Source of the DNA: Pelomonas asaccharophilus_A
Lineage (GTDB): Bacteria; Pseudomonadota; Gammaproteobacteria; Burkholderiales; Burkholderiaceae_C
Reading direction: 5' to 3'
Assembly (NCBI RefSeq): GCF_031458115.1
Contig: NZ_JAVDXV010000003.1
Location: forward strand, 310,001 to 374,000
Length of the DNA stretch: 64,000 nucleotides
Each line of letters begins with the position of its first letter. Position 1 is the first letter of the stretch. Below the pieces are notes generated by a model that saw only the letters and a list, made by a program, of their open reading frames with translations, was not told where the DNA came from and did no database searches. Made by a program: the position numbers and the translations under genes. Positions 37,419 to 43,908 of the stretch are shown one piece after another.

Positions 37419-37471
37419 CGGTAAGCGCGCGGCCGTCGGCGGATCAATCAGCCGGGCCGGCGAACACTTAC
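37419..37471 (-). promoter_or_regulatory. Promoter with shared element, Bug-protein gene
   Basis: Reading leftward: GTAA (37471-37468), N2, GTT (37465-37463), N12, TGATTGATC (37450-37442). Within it TTGATC (37447-37442) can act as a -35, with a 17 bp spacer to TTACCG (37424-37419) as a weak -10, about 70 bp before the start codon. The same arrangement occurs before mdcA and before the TonB receptor. Confidence 0.6.
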
Positions 37472-37510
37472 GCAAAGCGGAACGTTCAGCGGCCGACACT
37501 TGCGGCCGGG

Positions 37511-37563
37511 GTAAAGGTTGGTCGCCGAAGTTGATTGATCGGCGGTGGGGGCGTTCCCATACT
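37511..37563 (+). promoter_or_regulatory. Promoter with shared element, mdc operon
   Basis: GTAA (37511-37514), N2, GTT (37517-37519), N12, TGATTGATC (37532-37540). TTGATC (37535-37540), a 17 bp spacer and CATACT (37558-37563) make a plausible sigma-70 promoter ending 24 bp before the mdcA ATG, with AAGGAGAA as ribosome site. The copy for the Bug-protein gene faces away ~60 bp upstream, so one regulator could control both directions. Confidence 0.65.
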
Positions 37564-37587
37564 GCCGGCGTAACCAAGGAGAACCGG

Positions 37588-39252
37588 ATGAACGCCCCCG
37601 CCTGGAACCGGCGTGACCAGCAGCGCCGCGAGCGCCTGTCGCGGGCCGCCAGCCTTTCGGGCTTGAACGGGCGGCTGGTGGCCACCGCCGCCGCCGTGCC
37701 GCTGCTGGAGGCGGTGCTGCAGCCCGGCGACCGCGTCTGCCTGGAAGGCAACAACCAGAAGCAGGCCGACTTCCTCGCGCAGGCGCTGACACAGGTGGAC
37801 CCGCAGCGTGTGCACGACCTGCACATGGTGCAGTCGGTGCTGGCCTTGCCGGAACACCTGGACGTGTTCGACAGCGGCATCGCCAAGCGGCTGGACTTCT
37901 CCTTCTCCGGACCACAAGGGGCCAGGCTGGCCAAGCTGGTCGGCAGCGGCGGCATAGAGATCGGCGCCATCCACACCTACCTCGAACTGTTCGCGCGCTA
38001 CTTCGTCGACCTGACGCCCAAGGTCGCGCTGGTGGCGGCGCACGCGGCGGACCGGCAGGGCAATCTCTACACGGGCCCCAACACCGAGGACACGCCGGCC
38101 ATCGTCGAGGCCACGGCCTTCTCGGGCGGCATCGTCATCGCGCAGGTCAACGAGATCGTGGACGTGCTGCCGCGCATCGACATCCCGGCCGACTGGGTGG
38201 ACTTCGTCGTGCAGGCGCCCAGGCCCAACCTCATCGAGCCGCTGTTCACGCGCGACCCGGCGCAGATCAGCGAGATCCAGGTGCTGATGGCCATGATGGC
38301 CATCAAGGGCATCTATGCCGAGTACGGCGTGCAGCGGCTGAACCACGGCATCGGCTTCGACACGGCGGCCATCGAGCTGCTGCTGCCTACCTACGGCGAG
38401 TCACTGGGTTTGAAGGGCCAGATCTGCAAGCACTGGGCGCTGAACCCGCACCCCGCGCTGATTCCCGCCATTGAGGCCGGCTGGGTGGAGTCCGTGCACT
38501 CCTTCGGCTCCGAGCTGGGCATGGAGGACTACATCCGCGCGCGCAGCGACGTGTTCTTCACCGGCGCCGACGGCAGCCTGCGCAGCAACCGCGCCTTTTG
38601 CCAGGCCGCCGGCCACTATGCCTGCGACCTCTTCATCGGCTCCACGCTGCAGATCGACCTGCAGGGCAATTCGTCCACCGCGACGCTGGGCCGCATCGCC
38701 GGATTCGGCGGTGCGCCCAACATGGGCGCCGACGCGCGCGGCCGCCGCCACGCCAGCCCGGCCTGGCTGAAGGCCGGCGAGCAGGCCCGCGCCGGTCGAC
38801 AAGGTGCGGCCGGCACGCCACGCGGCCAGAAGCTGGTCGTGCAGATGGTGGAGACCTTCCGCGAGCACATGCAGCCCGCCTTTGTCGAACGCCTGGACGC
38901 ATGGACGCTGCAGGAGCAGGCCCGCATGGACCTGCCGCCCATCATGATCTACGGCGAGGACGTGACCCACATCCTGACCGAGGAAGGGATCGCGAATCTG
39001 CTGCTGTGCCGCAGCGATGAGGAACGTGAGCAGGCCATACGCGGCGTGGCCGGCTACACGGCGGTGGGGCTGGCACGTGACGCGCGCATGGTGGAGAACC
39101 TGCGCGACCGTGGCGTCATCAAGCGGCCCATCGACCTCGGCATCGATTCGCGCGACGCCACTCGCAACCTGCTCGCCGCACGCAGCATGCGCGACCTCGT
39201 GCGCGCGTCGGGCGGCCTCTACAGCCCGCCCAAGCGCTTCCGCAACTGGTGA
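37588..39252 (+). CDS. mdcA: Malonate decarboxylase alpha subunit (acetyl-S-ACP:malonate ACP transferase)
   Basis: A 554-residue CoA-transferase-like protein that swaps acetyl for malonyl on the acyl carrier subunit of biotin-independent malonate decarboxylase. Landmarks: WNRRDQQRRERLSRA at the start, GDRVCLEGNNQKQADFLAQAL, TLGRIAGFGGAPNMGADARGRRHASPAW and the C-terminus YSPPKRFRNW, all typical of MdcA. Full length. First gene of mdcA-C-D-E-G-B-H; ATG 37588 has AAGGAG at good spacing. A ~200 bp gap holding a dispersed repeat separates it from mdcC, unlike the tight spacing after that. Confidence 0.96.
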   Translation: MNAPAWNRRDQQRRERLSRAASLSGLNGRLVATAAAVPLLEAVLQPGDRVCLEGNNQKQADFLAQALTQVDPQRVHDLHMVQSVLALPEHLDVFDSGIAKRLDFSFSGPQGARLAKLVGSGGIEIGAIHTYLELFARYFVDLTPKVALVAAHAADRQGNLYTGPNTEDTPAIVEATAFSGGIVIAQVNEIVDVLPRIDIPADWVDFVVQAPRPNLIEPLFTRDPAQISEIQVLMAMMAIKGIYAEYGVQRLNHGIGFDTAAIELLLPTYGESLGLKGQICKHWALNPHPALIPAIEAGWVESVHSFGSELGMEDYIRARSDVFFTGADGSLRSNRAFCQAAGHYACDLFIGSTLQIDLQGNSSTATLGRIAGFGGAPNMGADARGRRHASPAWLKAGEQARAGRQGAAGTPRGQKLVVQMVETFREHMQPAFVERLDAWTLQEQARMDLPPIMIYGEDVTHILTEEGIANLLLCRSDEEREQAIRGVAGYTAVGLARDARMVENLRDRGVIKRPIDLGIDSRDATRNLLAARSMRDLVRASGGLYSPPKRFRNW

Positions 39253-39268
39253 GGTCCACGATGAGAGA

Positions 39269-39402
39269 CCCCTCGCCCGGTCTTGCACCGGCTGCACGCC
39301 GGCAAGCCCAGTCGGTCCCCCGAGGGGACGGCGATGCACGCGGCATTGGGTCGCATGCACATCGCCTGCTGGCCGGCTTGGGGCGGCCCAGCGCCCGGCC
39401 CG
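39269..39402. repeat. Dispersed intergenic repeat, copy 2 (inside mdc operon)
   Basis: Same orientation and nearly the same length as 6144-6276, with shared blocks GGGGACGGCGATGC, GCGGCATTG and GCCGGCTTGGGGCGGCCC. It fills most of the gap between mdcA and mdcC and starts 16 bp after the mdcA stop. The palindromic GTCCCCCGAGGGGAC can fold in the mRNA and might tune relative expression of mdcA and the later genes. Confidence 0.8.
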
Positions 39403-39451
39403 CAGTTTCATGCGCCGTGGACGGCGTTCAGCACCATGATGGACAACTGAG

Positions 39452-39769
39452 ATGAACGCACCCGGATTGGAAACCCTGGACTACACCTTCCCCGGCACGC
39501 GGCCGGCCGGCGCCTTCACGCCGGTGCTCGTTGGCGTCGTTGGATCCGGCAATCTCGAAGTGCTGCTGGAGCCCGCCGCCGGCAGCGACTGCCGCATCCA
39601 CATCGAAACCTCGGCGCGCGGCTTCGGCGCCATCTGGGCCGCCGTCGCGCACGACTTCCATCAGCGCCATCAGTTGGCCGGCGTGCTGCTGTCCATCCAC
39701 GACATGGGCGCCACACCCGCCGTCGTCAGCCTGCGGCTGGACCAGGCGGCGCAGGAGCTGAAGCCATGA
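39452..39769 (+). CDS. mdcC: Malonate decarboxylase acyl carrier protein (delta subunit)
   Basis: A 105-residue carrier protein. Ser32 in VGSGNLEVLLEP is the expected attachment site of the 2'-(5''-triphosphoribosyl)-3'-dephospho-CoA group added by MdcG/MdcB. The remainder (CRIHIETSARGFGAIWAAVAHDFHQRH) matches MdcC. Malonyl bound here is decarboxylated by MdcD/MdcE. Its stop overlaps mdcD by 4 bp (ATGA). Confidence 0.95.
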   Translation: MNAPGLETLDYTFPGTRPAGAFTPVLVGVVGSGNLEVLLEPAAGSDCRIHIETSARGFGAIWAAVAHDFHQRHQLAGVLLSIHDMGATPAVVSLRLDQAAQELKP

Positions 39770-40629
39770 TCACCTCGTATGCAGAGTGCTCCGCCCGCGA
39801 AAGGCTGGCCTGGCTGTTGGACGAAGGCAGCTTCCATGAATGGCTGCCGCCCGCGCAGCGCCTGACCAGCCCGCACCTCGCGCAGCTTGGATTGCCCGCG
39901 GCCTTCGACGACGGCGTGGTTATCGGTCGGGCGACGCTGGACGGCCACACGGTGTATGTCGCCGCACAGGAGGGCGAGTTCATGGGCGGTGGCGTCGGCG
40001 AGGTCCACGGCGCCAAGCTCGTGGGCCTGTTCAAGCGCGCGCTGCGGGACAGGCCGCGCGCCGTGCTGCTGCTGGCCGAATCCGGCGGCGTGCGGCTGCA
40101 CGAGGCCAATGCTGGCCTAATCGCCGTCTCCGAGGTCATGCGCGCGCTGCTGGACGTGCGCGCGGCCGGTATCCCGGTCGTCGTGCTGATCGGCGGCGCC
40201 AATGGCTGCTTCGGCGGCATGGGCATCGTCGCGCGCTGCGCGGACCACATCGTCATGAGCGACATCGGGCGTCTCGCCATGTCGGGCCCCGAGGTCATCG
40301 AGGCCTCGCATGGCGTCGAGGAGTTCGACTCGCGCGACCGCGCGCTGGTGTGGCGTGCCACAGGCGGCAAGCACCGCTGGCTGACGGGCGACTGCGACAC
40401 GCTGGTGGAGGACGACGTGGCGGCCTTCCGTGCGGCCGCCATCGCGGCGCTGGATTCAGCAAGACCTGTCACGCTGGATGCACTTGAAGCGGAACACGCA
40501 AAGATCGCAGCGCGACTCCGTTTCGACGGTGCGGAAGGCATCGCGCTGTGGGCCTCGCTCGGCGTGGCCGACGCCGCCCGCATCCCCGACCTCGACGTGG
40601 CCGCCGTGCTGGCCCTGGGAGTCCGCTGA
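39766..40629 (+). CDS. mdcD: Malonate decarboxylase beta subunit
   Basis: A 287-residue crotonase/carboxyltransferase-fold subunit which, with MdcE, decarboxylates malonyl-S-ACP. Conserved stretches: YAECSARERLAWLLDEGSFHEWLPP, AAQEGEFMGGGVGEVHGAKLVGLFKRAL, LLAESGGVRLHEANAGLIAVSEVMRALLD, and IGGANGCFGGMGIVARCADHIVMSDIGRLAMSGPEVIE. Glycine-rich oxyanion-hole segments are intact. It overlaps mdcC by 4 bp and mdcE by 1 bp, so the subunits are translationally coupled. Confidence 0.95.
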   Translation: MITSYAECSARERLAWLLDEGSFHEWLPPAQRLTSPHLAQLGLPAAFDDGVVIGRATLDGHTVYVAAQEGEFMGGGVGEVHGAKLVGLFKRALRDRPRAVLLLAESGGVRLHEANAGLIAVSEVMRALLDVRAAGIPVVVLIGGANGCFGGMGIVARCADHIVMSDIGRLAMSGPEVIEASHGVEEFDSRDRALVWRATGGKHRWLTGDCDTLVEDDVAAFRAAAIAALDSARPVTLDALEAEHAKIAARLRFDGAEGIALWASLGVADAARIPDLDVAAVLALGVR

Positions 40630-41330
40630 TGGACTGGCAGACGCTCGCCACCCGCCTGTTCGGCGCCGCTCATGGCGTCACGCGCGACGGCCACCTGCTG
40701 CGCGGCAGCGTCGAGTTCGACGGCCGGCCGCTGACCGTCATCGGCACCACCGACCACGCGCCCATCGGCGTGCAGCTGGCGCTGGCCCAGGCCCGCGTGG
40801 TGCTGGACACGATGGCCCAGCACCCCGGCCGCGCGCTGTTGCTGCTCATCGACACGCAAGGCCAGCAGCTGCGCCGCCGCGACGAGCTGCTGGGCATCAA
40901 CCGCGCGATGGCGCATCTGGGCATGTGCATCGACCTCGCGCGCCGCCGCGGCCACCGCGTGCTGGGGCTGGTGTATGACCAGGCCTTGTCCGGCGGCTTC
41001 ATCACGTCCGGCCTCATCGCCGACGCCTGCGACGCACTGCCCGAGGCCGAGATCCGCGTCATGCGGCTGCCGGCCATGGCACGGGTGACCAAGCTGCCCG
41101 AGGCGCTGCTGGCCCAGCTGTCCGAATCCAACCCGGTATTCGCGCCCGGTGTGGGCAACTACGTGGCGATGGGCGGCGTGCGCCAGCTGTGGCGGGGCGA
41201 CCTGGCCGACGCGTTGCGCGAAGCGCTGGCCCACGCGCCGACCGAAGACCGCCGCGCCCAGGACGGCGCCGCAAGAGGGGGCCGCCGCATGGCCGCCAGC
41301 GTTGCGCAGCAGGTGCTGGACGCGCCATGA
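40629..41330 (+). CDS. mdcE: Malonate decarboxylase gamma subunit
   Basis: A 233-residue partner of MdcD with the same fold, completing the decarboxylase active site. Motifs: VIGTTDHAPIGVQLALAQARVVLDTM, LLLIDTQGQQLRRRDELLGINRAMAHLGMCIDLARRRGHRVLGLVYDQALSGGFITSGLIADAC, and FAPGVGNYVAMGGVRQLW. ATG 40629 overlaps the mdcD stop (TGATG), and the stop overlaps mdcG (ATGA). Confidence 0.95.
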   Translation: MDWQTLATRLFGAAHGVTRDGHLLRGSVEFDGRPLTVIGTTDHAPIGVQLALAQARVVLDTMAQHPGRALLLLIDTQGQQLRRRDELLGINRAMAHLGMCIDLARRRGHRVLGLVYDQALSGGFITSGLIADACDALPEAEIRVMRLPAMARVTKLPEALLAQLSESNPVFAPGVGNYVAMGGVRQLWRGDLADALREALAHAPTEDRRAQDGAARGGRRMAASVAQQVLDAP

Positions 41331-41980
41331 CCCCGCTGCATCGCCACCAGATCGCGTGGCTGTCGCACGCCGGCTGGCAGAGGCTGCTGGACGGTGATTG
41401 GGATGACGAGGCGAGGGCCTGCCTGTTGCATTGGGCCGCACAGGGCCTGCCCGTCGTCGTCACGCGCCAGCCACCGGGCGATGATGGCATCGCACTGGGC
41501 CTCAGCGCCCCGACGCGCTGGAACCGCCGGCGCCTCGCGCTGCGCGTGACGCGGGCCGAGGTCCTGTACTTCGACGAGTTCCCGCGGCTGGAGAAGATCA
41601 CTGCCCAACTGCCCGCGGCTGCGCGAATGCCAGCCCGCCAGCTGGCCGTGGCGCTGCAGGGCTGCTGCGCGACGGCGCGTGTCTACGGCAGTCACGGCTG
41701 GCAGCACCTGAGCGGGCTGGACCATTTGCGCGACGGTTCCGACCTGGACCTGTGGGTGGCGGTGAATGACGCCGAGCAGGCCGACGCCGTCGCCGCAGCG
41801 CTCGCCGCGTTCTCGTCCACCGGCTGCCGCCTGGACGGCGAGCTGATCTTTCCCGGTGACCGCGGCATTGCCTGGCGCGAGTGGCAGGCCTGGCGCGCCG
41901 GCCGCGCCCAGGCGCTGCTGGTGAAACGGCTGCACGGCGCATCGCTGGAGACGCCGGAACCCAGCGAGGCGCTGGCATGA
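41327..41980 (+). CDS. mdcG: Malonate decarboxylase holo-ACP synthase (phosphoribosyl-dephospho-CoA transferase)
   Basis: A 217-residue nucleotidyltransferase that loads the triphosphoribosyl-dephospho-CoA prosthetic group onto MdcC. Opening HRHQIAWLSHAGW, then PVVVTRQPPGDDGIALGLSAPTRWNRRRLALRV, and the acidic catalytic motif DGSDLDLWVAV are typical. GELIFPGDRGIAWREWQAW occurs near the C-terminus, as in MdcG/CitX-like enzymes. Coupled by ATGA overlaps to mdcE and mdcB. Confidence 0.94.
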   Translation: MTPLHRHQIAWLSHAGWQRLLDGDWDDEARACLLHWAAQGLPVVVTRQPPGDDGIALGLSAPTRWNRRRLALRVTRAEVLYFDEFPRLEKITAQLPAAARMPARQLAVALQGCCATARVYGSHGWQHLSGLDHLRDGSDLDLWVAVNDAEQADAVAAALAAFSSTGCRLDGELIFPGDRGIAWREWQAWRAGRAQALLVKRLHGASLETPEPSEALA

Positions 41981-42816
41981 GCGCCCGTCTCGCGCACGCC
42001 ACCGTCGCGCCCAGCGCGCAGCAGATCGGCCGCGCCGCCACGCTGGCGCTGTACGACGAGCTGGCGCTGTCGCCCAAGCCCGGCCTCGTCACGCTGACCG
42101 ACCGCGGCAGCCATGCCGACATGGATGCCCACAGCTTCATGCGCAGCCTGTTCGCGCTGCGCGGCTACGTCGTGCGCATCGCCGAGCTGGGTGCGGCCCA
42201 GGCGCCATTCGACGCGCTGGAGCAGGCTGGCATCGCCGCCGAAGCGCGCATGCTGGCGGCCACCGGTGGCATCAACACGCACCGTGGCGCCATCTTCATG
42301 CTGGGCCTGCTGTGCGCATCGGCCGGCGCGCTGGCGGCACGGGGCGAGAAGCCCACGCCGCAAGGCTTGCGCGCCGCGCTGGACCGGCATTGGGGTGACG
42401 CGCTGGCCCGCCGCGCGACGCGACCGTCCACGCTGCCCGGCGGCATCGCCGCGCGCCGCCTGGGGCTGCGCAGCGCGTCGGCCGAAGCGGCCATGGGCTT
42501 CCCGACGCTGTTCGATGTCGCGGTGCCCGCGCTGCGCGCCGGCCTGGCCCGCGGTCTCGCTCCCGAAGCGGCGCAACTGGACACGCTGTTCGCCGTCATC
42601 GCGCAGCTGGACGACAGCAACCTGGCCCACCGCGGCGGCTTGGCAGGCCTGCGCTTTGCGCAGAACGCGGCGCGCAGCTACCTTGCCAACGGTGGTGCCG
42701 CGCAAGGTCCGCAAGCAGCTCAGGCCATCGCCACGGAATTCGTGCGCCGCAACCTGTCTCCCGGCGGCGCCGCCGACACGCTGGCCGCCGCGTGCTGGCT
42801 GCAACGATTGGGCTGA
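41977..42816 (+). CDS. mdcB: Triphosphoribosyl-dephospho-CoA synthase
   Basis: A 279-residue CitG-family enzyme that makes the prosthetic-group precursor from dephospho-CoA and ATP. Family motifs: LALYDELALSPKPGLVTLTDRGSHADMDAHSFMRSLFALRGY, LAATGGINTHRGAIFMLGLLCASAGAL and LDDSNLAHRGGLAGLRFAQNAARSYL. It lies between mdcG and mdcH with 4 bp and 1 bp overlaps. Order G-B-H after the structural subunits is one of the known mdc arrangements. Confidence 0.95.
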   Translation: MSARLAHATVAPSAQQIGRAATLALYDELALSPKPGLVTLTDRGSHADMDAHSFMRSLFALRGYVVRIAELGAAQAPFDALEQAGIAAEARMLAATGGINTHRGAIFMLGLLCASAGALAARGEKPTPQGLRAALDRHWGDALARRATRPSTLPGGIAARRLGLRSASAEAAMGFPTLFDVAVPALRAGLARGLAPEAAQLDTLFAVIAQLDDSNLAHRGGLAGLRFAQNAARSYLANGGAAQGPQAAQAIATEFVRRNLSPGGAADTLAAACWLQRLG

Positions 42817-43715
42817 TGCTCGCGCTGCTTTTCCCCGGGCAGGGCGCCCAGCATGCCGGCATGTTGCCCTGGCTGGACGCACGGCCCGAGGCCGCGCCGC
42901 TGCTGCAAGCGCTGACCCGCCAGCTCGGGCGCGACTGGCGCGACGGTCTGGCCGACGCGGCCTGGCTGCACCGCAACACCGTCGCCCAGCCGCTGCTGAC
43001 GGGCGTGTGCGTCGCCGCCTGGCAGGCGCTGGCGGCCCGACTGCCTGTGCCGGGCGTCGTTGCGGGGTACAGCGTTGGCGAACTGGCCGCCTGCTCGGCG
43101 GCGGGCGTGTTCGACGCCGACACCGCACTGGCGCTGGCCGCTGCTCGGGCACAGGCCATGGACGCGGCCGTGGCGGGCCGCGCTACGGGCTTGCTTGCCG
43201 TGCAAGGCCCCGGTGCCGCGCGGCTGGTCGAGGAACTGCCCATCGCCATCCACATCAGCGCCGAGCGCGTCATCATCGGCGGGGGAGCCACCACGCTGGA
43301 CGATTGCGCTGCCCGCTGGACCGGCGCAGGTCTGCGCTGCACGCGCTTGCCCATCGCCATCGCCTCGCACACGCCCGCCATGGCACCCGCAGCCACCGCG
43401 TTCGCGCAGCGACTGGCCGCGACGCCGCTGCGGCCGGCGCGCGTGCCCGTGGTCTGCAACTTCAACGCGGCGGCACAGCGCCAGCCCGCGCAACTGGGCG
43501 CCGCATTGGCCGGGCAGATCGCCAGCACCGTGCGTTGGGACGAATGCATGGATGCCATCGCCGAGCGCCAGCCCCGCTGCGTGCTGGAGGCCGGCCCCGG
43601 CGCCTCGCTGGCGGCAATGTGGCGTGAGCGCCATCCCGGCATCCCGGTCCGCTCGGTCGACGAGTTCGGCGGCCCGGACGGCGTGGCCGACTGGGTGCGC
43701 CGCCAGCTCGGCTGA
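42816..43715 (+). CDS. mdcH: Malonyl-CoA:ACP transacylase of malonate decarboxylase (epsilon)
   Basis: A 299-residue FabD-like acyltransferase that primes holo-MdcC with a malonyl group. It begins MLALLFPGQGAQHAGML; the nucleophile elbow GYSVGE carries Ser86, an acyl-binding Arg lies in ALAAARAQAM, and the catalytic His is in IASHTPAM. It ends ADWVRRQLG. ATG 42816 overlaps the mdcB stop (TGATG). Last gene of the operon; the next gene starts ~190 bp on, with its own promoter elements. Confidence 0.94.
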   Translation: MLALLFPGQGAQHAGMLPWLDARPEAAPLLQALTRQLGRDWRDGLADAAWLHRNTVAQPLLTGVCVAAWQALAARLPVPGVVAGYSVGELAACSAAGVFDADTALALAAARAQAMDAAVAGRATGLLAVQGPGAARLVEELPIAIHISAERVIIGGGATTLDDCAARWTGAGLRCTRLPIAIASHTPAMAPAATAFAQRLAATPLRPARVPVVCNFNAAAQRQPAQLGAALAGQIASTVRWDECMDAIAERQPRCVLEAGPGASLAAMWRERHPGIPVRSVDEFGGPDGVADWVRRQLG

Positions 43716-43747
43716 TTGCGGGTTAACCCACGACCTTTGCAGCTCGC

Positions 43748-43800
43748 GTAACGGTTGCTCATTCAGGTTGATTGATCGCCCGGACGGGCGCTCGGAGACT
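43748..43800 (+). promoter_or_regulatory. Promoter with shared element, TonB-receptor gene
   Basis: GTAA (43748-43751), N2, GTT (43754-43756), N12, TGATTGATC (43769-43777), the same pattern and spacing as at 37442-37471 and 37511-37540. TTGATC (43772-43777), 17 bp, then GAGACT (43795-43800) could serve as -35 and -10. A GGGTTAACCC palindrome lies slightly upstream at 43720-43729. This links the receptor gene to the malonate genes by promoter sequence. Confidence 0.6.
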
Positions 43801-43808
43801 GCGGCCGC

Positions 43809-43830
43809 TGATTGGAACCGGTTCCAATCA
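43809..43830. promoter_or_regulatory. LacI-family-type operator (perfect 22 bp palindrome)
   Basis: Each arm is TGATTGGAACC, the second being its exact reverse complement, so the centre reads AACC|GGTT with no spacer. This even-symmetry form with a central CG step is characteristic of LacI/GalR-family operators. It starts 9 bp after the predicted -10, i.e. at the transcription start, where a bound repressor would block initiation. The cognate regulator is not in the window. A 12-codon ORF at 43837-43875 lies just downstream in the leader. Confidence 0.8.
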
Positions 43831-43908
43831 TGCTACATGAATGAAGAACCAGCCGGCCGCCAGCACCTCGCCTGACCGGACCAGCCCGCATAAAAGAGGA
43901 GACAAGAC

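Noticed and set aside
43837..43875. 12-codon ORF in the leader of the first TonB receptor gene
   Set aside because: Too short to judge and without a ribosome site; noted only because it follows the LacI-type operator.
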